Assembly: GCA_021157665.1 (NCBI GenBank)
Contig: JAGGWE010000137.1
Coordinates: 1 to 7,623 of the forward strand
Length of the DNA stretch: 7,623 bases
Reading direction: 5' to 3'
Source of the DNA: Sulfurimonas sp.
GTDB lineage: Bacteria; Campylobacterota; Campylobacteria; Campylobacterales; Sulfurimonadaceae
Position numbers and translations under genes: made by a program. This document shows, piece by piece, positions 1-5,562 of the stretch. The notes under the pieces were generated by a model. That model worked only from the letters and a program-made list of their open reading frames with translations, was not told the DNA's origin and did no database searches. The first letter of the stretch is position 1. Each line of letters begins with the position of its first letter.

Positions 1-806
1 CCATTGTAAGCTTCAACTTTAAAAAGGATATGGTCAAGTTTAGCTAAAGTTGCAAAAAGTTCATATGTTGTATGTTTATTGTCAATTTCAATTATATTTG
101 AGTTAGAGATTAATTTTTGTAAAGTTTTTTTAAAGTTATCAAGATTAGCAATAGAACCTTGTGCTTCAACTTCTAGTCTTTCACTATCTTCATGCATAGT
201 AGAAGAGTTTTGTTTTAAAGTACTAATATTTATTTCAACTTCAGAAGTTGCTTTTTGTGTTCTCTCAGCTAGTTTTCTAACCTCATCAGCAACAACAGCA
301 AAACCTCGACCATGCTCACCAGCTCTAGCTGCTTCAATAGCTGCATTTAATGCAAGAAGATTAGTTTGATCTGAAATATCTTTAATTAAATTTATTACTT
401 CAGATATGCCAGCGACACTCTCATTTAAATCTTGAGCATTACTTCTTAGTCCATTAGCCATCTCTATAATAGCATCTATATTAAAGATTGAGTTTACATT
501 TTCTTCAACTTCACTCATTATCTTAGAGCCTTCACTATTTAAAGTGTTAATCTCCTCTTGTTTTTCCATATTAGCTTCTATCTCTTTTTGTACAAAGCCT
601 ATATTGTCAATACAGCCATTTGTAAGGTTTTGAGTTAAAGCATTTTTTAGCTTGTTCTCTTGGACAATATCATTTACCTTGTCTTTTTGAGTAGCATAAT
701 CTGCATTTTCATTTTTTAGAACTAGAACCTCATCTTCTAAGGCTTTTATTCTTGATTTAAGTTCTTGATTTTCATCTAGAATTTTTTTATTGCTTTGACC
801 AAACAT
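1..806 (-). CDS. Soluble methyl-accepting chemotaxis protein with C-terminal CZB domain (TlpD-like), 3' end outside window
   Basis: The first 268 codons are present and the frame is still open at the window edge. Residues 1-45 are charged and heptad-like, predicting a coiled coil. I see no transmembrane segment, so the receptor should be cytoplasmic. The MCP signalling hairpin tip is clear at about residues 146-182, with DQTNLLALNAAIEAARAGEH followed by GRGFAVVADEVRKLAERT, the region that contacts CheA and CheW. Residues 254-268 (LAKLDHILFKVEAYN) look like the start of a chemoreceptor zinc-binding (CZB) domain, with H259 as the likely first zinc ligand. This order matches Helicobacter pylori TlpD, a soluble receptor linked to oxidative, acid or metal signals. 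The region ahead of the signalling domain is short and has no PAS or other sensor domain. The ATG at 804-806 is preceded by AAGGAT. The ligand is unknown; the family call is secure. Confidence 0.93.
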   Translation of the reverse strand, partial: MFGQSNKKILDENQELKSRIKALEDEVLVLKNENADYATQKDKVNDIVQENKLKNALTQNLTNGCIDNIGFVQKEIEANMEKQEEINTLNSEGSKIMSEVEENVNSIFNIDAIIEMANGLRSNAQDLNESVAGISEVINLIKDISDQTNLLALNAAIEAARAGEHGRGFAVVADEVRKLAERTQKATSEVEINISTLKQNSSTMHEDSERLEVEAQGSIANLDNFKKTLQKLISNSNIIEIDNKHTTYELFATLAKLDHILFKVEAYN

Positions 807-842
807 TTAGTATCCTTATTTGTTATATTTAATTATCAAATG

Positions 843-875
843 ATTATAACTAAAAGAAGTGTCACTCAAGTGTCA
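843..875 (-). promoter_or_regulatory. Predicted promoter of the chemoreceptor gene, with TGACACTT direct repeat
   Basis: On the minus strand there is a perfect -10 box TATAAT (843-848), 36 bases upstream of the chemoreceptor ATG. No good -35 hexamer is present, which is common in Campylobacterota sigma-70 promoters. Just upstream are two exact copies of TGACACTT (868-875 and 857-864), 11 bp apart start to start, or about one helical turn. That spacing fits an operator bound by a dimer or by two side-by-side monomers. The promoter is a sequence-based prediction, and the operator role of the repeat is inference. Confidence 0.5.
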
Positions 876-919
876 TTAAATTGAAAATGATAAATAGACT
901 GAAGGAGTAAAGAAAAATA

Positions 920-1187
920 TTTCTTTTATTTCGGAAGCGATGATTCATCTTCGCCAAGAGCTGGCATGTGAAGTTCAGCCGAAGCTAAAGCATCGGTTCC
1001 AAGATGAATGTTTCTTTTATTTCGGAAGCGATGATTCATCTTCTCTAAGAGCTGGCATGTGAAGTTCAGCCGAAGCTAAAGCATCGGTTCCAAGATGAAT
1101 GTTTCTTTTATTTCGGAAGAGATGATTCATCTTCGCTAAGAGCTGGCATGTGAAGTTCAGCCGAAGCTAAAGCATCGGTTTAAGATG
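920..1187. repeat. Three tandem 91-bp repeats in the nnrS-chemoreceptor intergenic region
   Basis: The units are 920-1010, 1011-1101 and 1102-1187, with an exact 91-bp period. Units 1 and 2 differ at two positions. Unit 3 has single-base changes and a shortened right end that stops one base before the TAA (1188-1190) of the nnrS-family gene. Each unit begins with a T-rich stretch (TTTCTTTTATTTC) and contains inverted arms: GGAAGCGATG with CATCGGTTCC (9 of 10 pair) and ATTCATCTT with AAGATGAAT (perfect). It also has the short palindrome GATGATTCATC. The region is visibly richer in G+C than its surroundings. Near-identity points to recent duplication or active homogenisation. I see no transposase, no terminal repeats with target duplications, and no unique spacers. 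The function and family are unknown; it could be a REP- or MITE-like intergenic element. Confidence 0.93.
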
Positions 1188-2435
1188 TTACCCTTGTATT
1201 CCATCTGCTCTAGGTGTTAGTAAAAATTTGTAAAACACTTTCATATACAGTAAAAATGGTATAGTCCAAACTATTGCAGACCATAGGTATAATTCACTTG
1301 AATACTCTTCAAAAAATGGGATTAAGCCTCTCATAAAAGCAGCTATTATTATTAAAATTATCATTAAATGTGTATAGATACTTGATGTTAAATTTCGCCC
1401 CGTATGTATCCAACCGATAGTGATAATAACCATCATATAAGCAAGTCCAATACCACCCGTTGTAATAAAGTGTCTAAAGTGATTTATGCCGTATATATCT
1501 TCGTTTAATAAATCCCATCCCATAAGAGTATAACCAATACTAAGCATTACAAAAATAGAAGCATAGTAAAGAACGAAAGGTTGATTTAAAATAAATTCAT
1601 CTTTTAGTTTATAGTCACTTGTAATCCCTAAAATAGCTGCACCAGCTGCGAATCCTAACCAACCTAAAGTTGAACTATCAGGGTATAAAAACTCTACAAT
1701 AGTAAAAAGTATAACAGTAAAAATCGCTAAGTTTGTTACAGGTGGACGAGCAATATAAATATCATCAATATCTTTATCTTCCATCAACTCATTTACTGAT
1801 TCCATATTTACTCTTCTCATTGCAAGTAAAATCAGAACTACAATAGCACCTAGAGCAACTTTTAAGATATCTAGACTTGGAGTTATAGCATGACCAGAAA
1901 CTGAGGCAAAAAACCAAGTTTCAATTCCAAAAATAACAACTAAAATATAGCCTAAAGAGGAGTGTCTTTGAAGTTTGTCTAAAACAACATCTTTAGCGAA
2001 CCAGATTAACCATAGAAGCATTGATAGATTTAAAATAGCAGTTAAATAAACTCCAGTTATATCTATAAACCAAAAACTAACACGACCAGCTATCCATAAA
2101 ATCATAATATATTTAAGTCTTTTTCCTATAAAAGGAACCATCCCCGGAAATAGTTCAGGTAATCCTGTTGTTAAAAAGGCTAAAACACCAGCTGTTAAGA
2201 TTCCAAAAAGCATCTCATACACATGCCAAGTTAGAGTGTTATCCATAAAAGGGATGTTTAGATATCCACTCCAAACTAAAGCCCATAAAATCATAGATAT
2301 GACTATATATGGAGGAAGAAGTAAAAATATAGGACGAAATCCGTAAGCTAGATATGTTGGTACATCTTTCTCGTCTGGGTAATAAAGGTAATGATTATTT
2401 GCATGGTTACTCTCTTCTCTACTATTATCATTCAT
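1188..2435 (-). CDS. nnrS: NnrS-family heme-copper membrane protein
   Basis: This 415-residue polytopic protein (roughly 12 hydrophobic segments, in line with the family) has NnrS landmarks: LAYGFRPIFLLLP (29-41), WHVYEMLFG (70-78), TTGLPELFPG (89-98) and HTGRN (344-348) after a glycine-rich helix with H319 and H322. NnrS proteins bind heme and copper, sit in the inner membrane and are linked to nitric oxide or nitrosative stress and denitrification; the exact biochemistry is unresolved. The usual WHxHEM motif reads WHVYEM here, so one candidate heme ligand is Tyr73. The start ATG shares a base with the ATPase stop (TAATG), so translation is probably coupled. It is the last gene of the permease-ATPase-nnrS operon and likely shares its Fur-controlled promoter. 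A second ATG 4 bases inside is out of frame. Downstream, the 91-bp repeats begin immediately. Confidence 0.88.
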   Translation of the reverse strand: MNDNSREESNHANNHYLYYPDEKDVPTYLAYGFRPIFLLLPPYIVISMILWALVWSGYLNIPFMDNTLTWHVYEMLFGILTAGVLAFLTTGLPELFPGMVPFIGKRLKYIMILWIAGRVSFWFIDITGVYLTAILNLSMLLWLIWFAKDVVLDKLQRHSSLGYILVVIFGIETWFFASVSGHAITPSLDILKVALGAIVVLILLAMRRVNMESVNELMEDKDIDDIYIARPPVTNLAIFTVILFTIVEFLYPDSSTLGWLGFAAGAAILGITSDYKLKDEFILNQPFVLYYASIFVMLSIGYTLMGWDLLNEDIYGINHFRHFITTGGIGLAYMMVIITIGWIHTGRNLTSSIYTHLMIILIIIAAFMRGLIPFFEEYSSELYLWSAIVWTIPFLLYMKVFYKFLLTPRADGIQG

Positions 2436-3172
2436 TATTTTAACTCCAATTCAAATGTATCTATTATCTCTGCATCTTGTAATATTTTTGCACTTTCACC
2501 ATAAACGAATTTATCATCTCTCTCGTTTTGAGGTAGTGAGTATGTGAATTTTTTTACAATATGCCCAGGGTCAGCTTTTAAAAGTAAAATTTCATCACTT
2601 AGTCGTATAGCTTCCATCAAGTCATGTGTAATAAAAAGTATGCTTATCTCTTTGTTAGCAATCATCTCTATCAAAACAGTTTGAAGCTCTTTTTTTAGTC
2701 CAATATCAAGAGCTGAAAATGGCTCATCAAGGAAAAGTAATGATGGTTCAACAACTAAGGCTCGAGCAAAACTAACTCTTTGTCTCATCCCACCACTTAA
2801 ATCTTTTGGGAATTTCTCAAAATCACTCTCTTCTAAACCAAATCTAAGTGCAATTTTTTTTGATTTTTCAATTGCAATAGATGTTTTTTCACCTTTTGCT
2901 AAAAGTCCAAGAGCGATGTTATCAATAACATTTTTCCAAGGAAGAAGTCGTCCCTCTTGAAAAGCAAAAGAATTACTTGCAAAGGTATTTGTTACCTTTC
3001 CCTCTTCAACATCAAGAAGACCAGCACAAAGGTGTAAAAGTGTAGTTTTACCACCACCACTAGGACCAACGATAGATAACATTTGTCCTTTTTCTAGTGT
3101 AAAATTTATATCTCTTAAAATTTCAGTAAAACCAAAATGATGATTTAAACCTTTTACTTCTAATCTCTCCAT
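2435..3172 (-). CDS. ABC transporter ATP-binding protein, NitT/TauT (SsuB/TauB-like) family
   Basis: This 245-residue ABC ATPase is complete. It has Walker A GPSGGGKTT (36-44), Q-loop Gln72 in FAFQEGRLLPW, signature LSGGMRQR (125-132), Walker B LLFLDE (145-150), D-loop SALD (153-156) and H-loop His183. All catalytic residues are intact. The RLLPW Q-loop and SGGMRQR signature are typical of the nitrate/sulfonate/taurine importer branch. It would energise import together with the permease gene just upstream, which it overlaps by 13 bp, and it overlaps the nnrS-family start by 1 bp. The ATG at 3170-3172 gives the N-terminus expected for the family. Substrate is not readable from an ATPase. Assignment to the ABC importer class is near certain; the subfamily is likely. 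Confidence 0.95.
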   Translation of the reverse strand: MERLEVKGLNHHFGFTEILRDINFTLEKGQMLSIVGPSGGGKTTLLHLCAGLLDVEEGKVTNTFASNSFAFQEGRLLPWKNVIDNIALGLLAKGEKTSIAIEKSKKIALRFGLEESDFEKFPKDLSGGMRQRVSFARALVVEPSLLFLDEPFSALDIGLKKELQTVLIEMIANKEISILFITHDLMEAIRLSDEILLLKADPGHIVKKFTYSLPQNERDDKFVYGESAKILQDAEIIDTFELELK

Positions 3173-3942
3173 AACTCAACCTCTCTTTTAATCGGCTCTA
3201 AAATAATATACTCGATAAACATAAGTGAACCTATCATAATTACTACTAATGCTAATGTTGTTGGAGTGTCTAATTGACTTCTTGAAACTGCTAAAGAAGC
3301 ACCCATTCCATCACTTGTAGCTAATAATTCAGCCATAATAACTATCTTCCAAGCCATCCCTAAACCACTTACCCAAGCAGGAAAAACATAAGAAAATATA
3401 TGTGGGAAATAAACATCAAAAAATTTCATATGCCAAGGTAGTTTAAAACTATCTGCCATCTCTTTGAGGTCGTCATCAAGAGTACGAGTTCCTTGCAATG
3501 CTCCAACAAAGATGATAGGAAAAGAAGCTACAATAACCGTAAATATAACAGTTTCATCACCCATCCCAAACCAAATCATCGCTAAAACTATCCATGCGAT
3601 TGGTGGCATACCAACAAGTATTGTAACGATAGGACGACTCATAATAGAGGCAGTTACAAAAAATCCAGCTAGAAGACCAAGAAGTGAACCAAAGATTAAT
3701 GATAATCCAAAACCAACAGAGGCACGATAAAGAGTTATATTTATCTCTTTCCATACACTTTCATCTTGTAACATAGTTGTGAGAGTTTTAAATGTTTCAA
3801 GTGGAGATGGTAAAACTAATGCACCATAAACTTGGTTTCCTATATCCCAAAATGCTATAAAAAGGAAGATAGAGGCGATAGCACCCCAACCACTCCAAAG
3901 ATAAGCAGGGAAATCTTTTAGTATTTTTATAATAAATTTCAA
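3160..3942 (-). CDS. ABC transporter permease, NitT/TauT (SsuC/TauC-like) family
   Basis: This 260-residue inner-membrane permease has about six hydrophobic segments (near 20-40, 75-100, 103-126, 130-152, 183-205 and 228-250). The ATPase-coupling EAA loop is seen around residues 160-182 (KEMADSF followed by FFDVYFPHIF), and LVLPSPLETF near the N-terminus is typical of the SsuC/TauC/NrtB branch. It pairs with the ATPase whose gene overlaps its 3' end. The start is TTG (3940-3942): no in-frame ATG exists upstream after the last stop, the first in-frame internal Met is about residue 57, and a GAGGA ribosome binding site lies 7 bases before the TTG. It is the first gene of the operon, directly behind a predicted Fur-controlled promoter. 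The partner binding protein is probably the one at 4580-5551. Confidence 0.94.
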   Translation of the reverse strand: MKFIIKILKDFPAYLWSGWGAIASIFLFIAFWDIGNQVYGALVLPSPLETFKTLTTMLQDESVWKEINITLYRASVGFGLSLIFGSLLGLLAGFFVTASIMSRPIVTILVGMPPIAWIVLAMIWFGMGDETVIFTVIVASFPIIFVGALQGTRTLDDDLKEMADSFKLPWHMKFFDVYFPHIFSYVFPAWVSGLGMAWKIVIMAELLATSDGMGASLAVSRSQLDTPTTLALVVIMIGSLMFIEYIILEPIKREVELWRD

Positions 3943-3949
3943 ATGTAAT

Positions 3950-3954
3950 TCCTC
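3950..3954 (-). promoter_or_regulatory. Ribosome binding site GAGGA that fixes the permease TTG start
   Basis: GAGGA on the minus strand is followed by seven bases (ATTACAT) and then TTG. As no alternative ATG or GTG is available near it in this frame, this site is the main reason for accepting the rare start. Its upstream end touches the Fur box. Confidence 0.65.
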
Positions 3955-3973
3955 ATATTGATAATCAATATCA
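3954..3973. promoter_or_regulatory. Fur-type operator at the permease-ATPase-nnrS promoter
   Basis: The core TGATAATCAATATCA (3959-3973) matches the 7-1-7 Fur consensus TGATAATnATTATCA at 13 of 14 non-central positions. It also lies inside a perfect 17-bp odd-centred palindrome (3955-3971). Read as the GATAAT hexamer array it scores 15 of 18. It begins just past the predicted -10 and covers the expected transcription start, the classic position for iron-dependent repression. A related Fur-family regulator such as PerR cannot be excluded. Confidence 0.72.
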
Positions 3974-3974
3974 G

Positions 3975-4003
3975 ATTATACATGAGATTAACTTAATTGT
4001 TAA
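3975..4003 (-). promoter_or_regulatory. Predicted sigma-70 promoter of the permease-ATPase-nnrS operon
   Basis: On the minus strand, -35 TTAACA (3998-4003, 5 of 6 to TTGACA) and -10 TATAAT (3975-3980, perfect) are separated by exactly 17 bp. This puts the start of transcription near 3968, inside the Fur box, and gives a short leader before the TTG start. A TTGACA at 4011-4016 has no usable -10 at the right distance, so I prefer this pair. Confidence 0.7.
3988..4003. repeat. Dyad TTAAC-N6-GTTAA overlapping the -35 region
   Basis: The arms are exact (6 bp if ATTAAC/GTTAAT is counted). The right arm is part of the predicted -35. Half-sites of this kind are used by the Campylobacter nitrosative-stress regulator NssR, but with a 4-base gap, so a regulatory role is only a suggestion. 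Confidence 0.35.
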
Positions 4004-4015
4004 TGATATATGTCA

Positions 4016-4034
4016 AGAAAATGTTATATTTTCT
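4016..4034. repeat. AT-rich inverted repeat just after the Spy-like gene
   Basis: AGAAAAT (4016-4022) and ATTTTCT (4028-4034) pair perfectly around a 5-base loop, one base after the stop codon of the 4036-4542 gene. It contains only one G-C pair per arm and has no T-tract on the minus strand, so it would be a poor terminator. It may slow exonuclease decay or be incidental. Confidence 0.3.
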
Positions 4035-4035
4035 C

Positions 4036-4542
4036 TTACTTAGCATAAGATAAAAGAATCTCTCTTTGTTTTGGTGAAAGGATTGCTCTAACTTGTTCTA
4101 TACATCTCATATGTTGTTTAGTTAGTTCTGCTTTTTGTTTTGCTATCTCATCAACTGCTTTATACTCATCTTTTGCTTTTGCTCCATTAAACATTCTTTT
4201 TGACAAGGCTAATTCTAGTTTTTTGATTTTTTTAGCAGATTTTCTAGTTATAGGAATTGTATTAGTTTTTATCTCTAGAATCATCTCTATCTGTTTTTTA
4301 GATAAATTAAGTTCTGAACTTTTAGGATGATGAAGTGTTAAGCTAACTAAGAATGGTAAAGATTTTGAGATTAAAAAGTAATCTTTTGGAAAAACTTCAT
4401 TTACTACAAAAACACCTTTTTCTCCAGCCATTTTTACCATCTTTCCTTTCATACCACTGTTATCAATGTTTGGTTTAGCCATTAAAACAGTAGATACTCC
4501 TACTGCTAAACTTAGTATTAATAGTTTTGTCATTGTTTTCAT
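4036..4542 (-). CDS. Small periplasmic Spy/LTXXQ-like protein
   Basis: The 168-residue product has a signal peptide (MKTMTKLLILSLAVGVSTVLMA, likely cut after A22), so the mature protein should be periplasmic. It is Lys-rich and predicted mostly helical, with two LTXXQ-like motifs: LSKKQ (80-84) and LSPKQ (155-159). This is the pattern of the Spy/CpxP/CnrX group, which includes periplasmic chaperones and metal-stress sensors. One mature-region Cys (C147) and the pair HH71-72 are possible metal contacts but are not a recognised site. The ATG at 4540-4542 is preceded by AAAGGA. It follows the binding-protein gene by 37 bp and is probably cotranscribed with it. Family membership is tentative, as these proteins have little sequence conservation. 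Confidence 0.72.
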   Translation of the reverse strand: MKTMTKLLILSLAVGVSTVLMAKPNIDNSGMKGKMVKMAGEKGVFVVNEVFPKDYFLISKSLPFLVSLTLHHPKSSELNLSKKQIEMILEIKTNTIPITRKSAKKIKKLELALSKRMFNGAKAKDEYKAVDEIAKQKAELTKQHMRCIEQVRAILSPKQREILLSYAK

Positions 4543-4579
4543 TGTTTTTTCCTTTGATTAATTAGTTGAATTTTAAAAC

Positions 4580-5551
4580 TTAGTAGTAAAATCCATCATC
4601 TGGAAGTTTTCCACCTATACTTTTAGGGTTGTTATTTTTTAAAACATTAAAAAAGAACTCTAACTCAGCTTGTGAATCTTTAGCACTTTTTATATCTATT
4701 TGCACATGCTCTAAACTATCTGCAACTGCATCGGCATTTAACATTGGGATATATTTTTCAACTAAAATCCCAGCTTCTTTAGGGTGTGTTTTGTACCACT
4801 GTGTAGCTTTTTCGTATTCTTCATTAAATCTTTTAGTTATGTATTTATCTTGCTTACCAATAACAGCCATGCTAGATTCTGGGATTCTACCCTCTATCTT
4901 AAATACCTCTCCCCACTCTTGTTCTAGTTTAGTGCTTCTATATAAATCAGGAGCAATCAGTTTTAGAGGAAAAGATGAAGTTTTTCTAAGAGCCATTGAG
5001 ATAGCTGGTTCTGCTAAAAGTGCATGATCAACTCTTCTCATAATTAACATTTGCATAGCGTCTATGGGAGAACTGACATATTTTAGGTTAAAATCTTTTT
5101 TAGGGTCAAGTCCTCGTTTTTTTATAATCTCTTCAAACACAATATCAGGCATATCAGCACGAAATGGCATCGCAATATCACAGCCTTTAAAATCTGACAG
5201 AGTTTTTTTAGTTTTATCTCTTGTTATCATTCCCAAAATTCCCCAAACGGAAACATTTAGAAGTTTTATATCTACACCTTTGTTGTAAAGATTTGCAGCT
5301 ACATTTGTAGGAACAGCTATATAGTTTGCTCTGCCTCTTAATGTTAAGGCTCTAAGTTCATCAGGGTTCTTCCACATAACAAACTCTACTTTGTTTGCTA
5401 CATCATCTAAGGCGCCACTCTCTATCATATGTAAAAGTGGATGTGAAATAGAAGCCATAGGCCCACTGAGTATTAGTTTATCAACTTTTTTAAACTCAGT
5501 TGCACTTAGTGTCAACATTAACGAAACTATTAATAATATTTTTTTTAACAT
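4580..5551 (-). CDS. Periplasmic ABC substrate-binding protein, NMT1/SsuA-like
   Basis: This 323-residue protein has a signal peptide ending near A17 (LTLSA-TE) and no lipobox Cys, so it should be a soluble periplasmic protein. The fold indicators are the early strand LILSGPMASISHPLLHMIESGAL (26-48), TLRGRANYIAVPTNVAANLY (70-89), the hinge-like DIAMPFRADMPD (125-136) and RRVDHALLAEPAISMALRK (172-190), the last very typical of NMT1/SsuA/TauA-type binding proteins. The family carries nitrate, sulfonates, taurine and pyrimidine precursors; the ligand here cannot be told. It most likely delivers substrate to the permease-ATPase pair at 2435-3942, as it is the only binding-protein gene in the window and both units have Fur boxes. 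It starts 11 bp after the barrel gene, with its AAGGAT ribosome binding site overlapping that gene's stop codon, suggesting coupled translation. Confidence 0.87.
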   Translation of the reverse strand: MLKKILLIVSLMLTLSATEFKKVDKLILSGPMASISHPLLHMIESGALDDVANKVEFVMWKNPDELRALTLRGRANYIAVPTNVAANLYNKGVDIKLLNVSVWGILGMITRDKTKKTLSDFKGCDIAMPFRADMPDIVFEEIIKKRGLDPKKDFNLKYVSSPIDAMQMLIMRRVDHALLAEPAISMALRKTSSFPLKLIAPDLYRSTKLEQEWGEVFKIEGRIPESSMAVIGKQDKYITKRFNEEYEKATQWYKTHPKEAGILVEKYIPMLNADAVADSLEHVQIDIKSAKDSQAELEFFFNVLKNNNPKSIGGKLPDDGFYY

Positions 5552-5562
5552 TTTTTATATCC

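Noticed and set aside
832..847. Fur-like palindrome at the chemoreceptor -10
   Set aside because: The ATTATCA and TGATTAT halves point outward relative to a Fur box, pairing is only 12 of 16, and it overlaps the TATAAT box, which explains the composition.
909..926. Hairpin AAAGAAA/TTTCTTT at the left edge of the repeat array as a terminator
   Set aside because: It has only one G-C pair and no U-tract, and arises from the T-rich start of the first repeat unit facing an A-rich flank.
940..1062. 40-codon plus-strand frame across repeat units 1 and 2
   Set aside because: It exists only because one base differs in unit 1; the same start in units 2 and 3 meets a stop after five codons, and there is no ribosome binding site.
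920..1187. CRISPR array
   Set aside because: The repeating unit is 91 bp with no unique spacers between short conserved repeats, and no cas genes are present.
3557..3754. 65-codon minus-strand frame inside the permease gene
   Set aside because: It is an alternative frame of the permease, rich in Cys, Trp and Ser with no ribosome binding site.
3958..3968. FNR/CRP site (TTGAT and ATCAA halves)
   Set aside because: The halves are separated by one base, while FNR sites need a 4-base gap; the Fur reading explains the palindrome better.
4016..4034. Rho-independent terminator after the Spy-like gene
   Set aside because: The 7-bp stem has a single G-C pair and is not followed by a T-tract on the minus strand.
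4629..5027. Plus-strand open frame of 132 codons, and similar ones at 79-369, 3464-3730, 5064-5288, 5391-5591 and 6296-6541
   Set aside because: Each lies almost entirely opposite a well-supported minus-strand gene, has no recognisable domain and mirrors the codon pattern of that gene.
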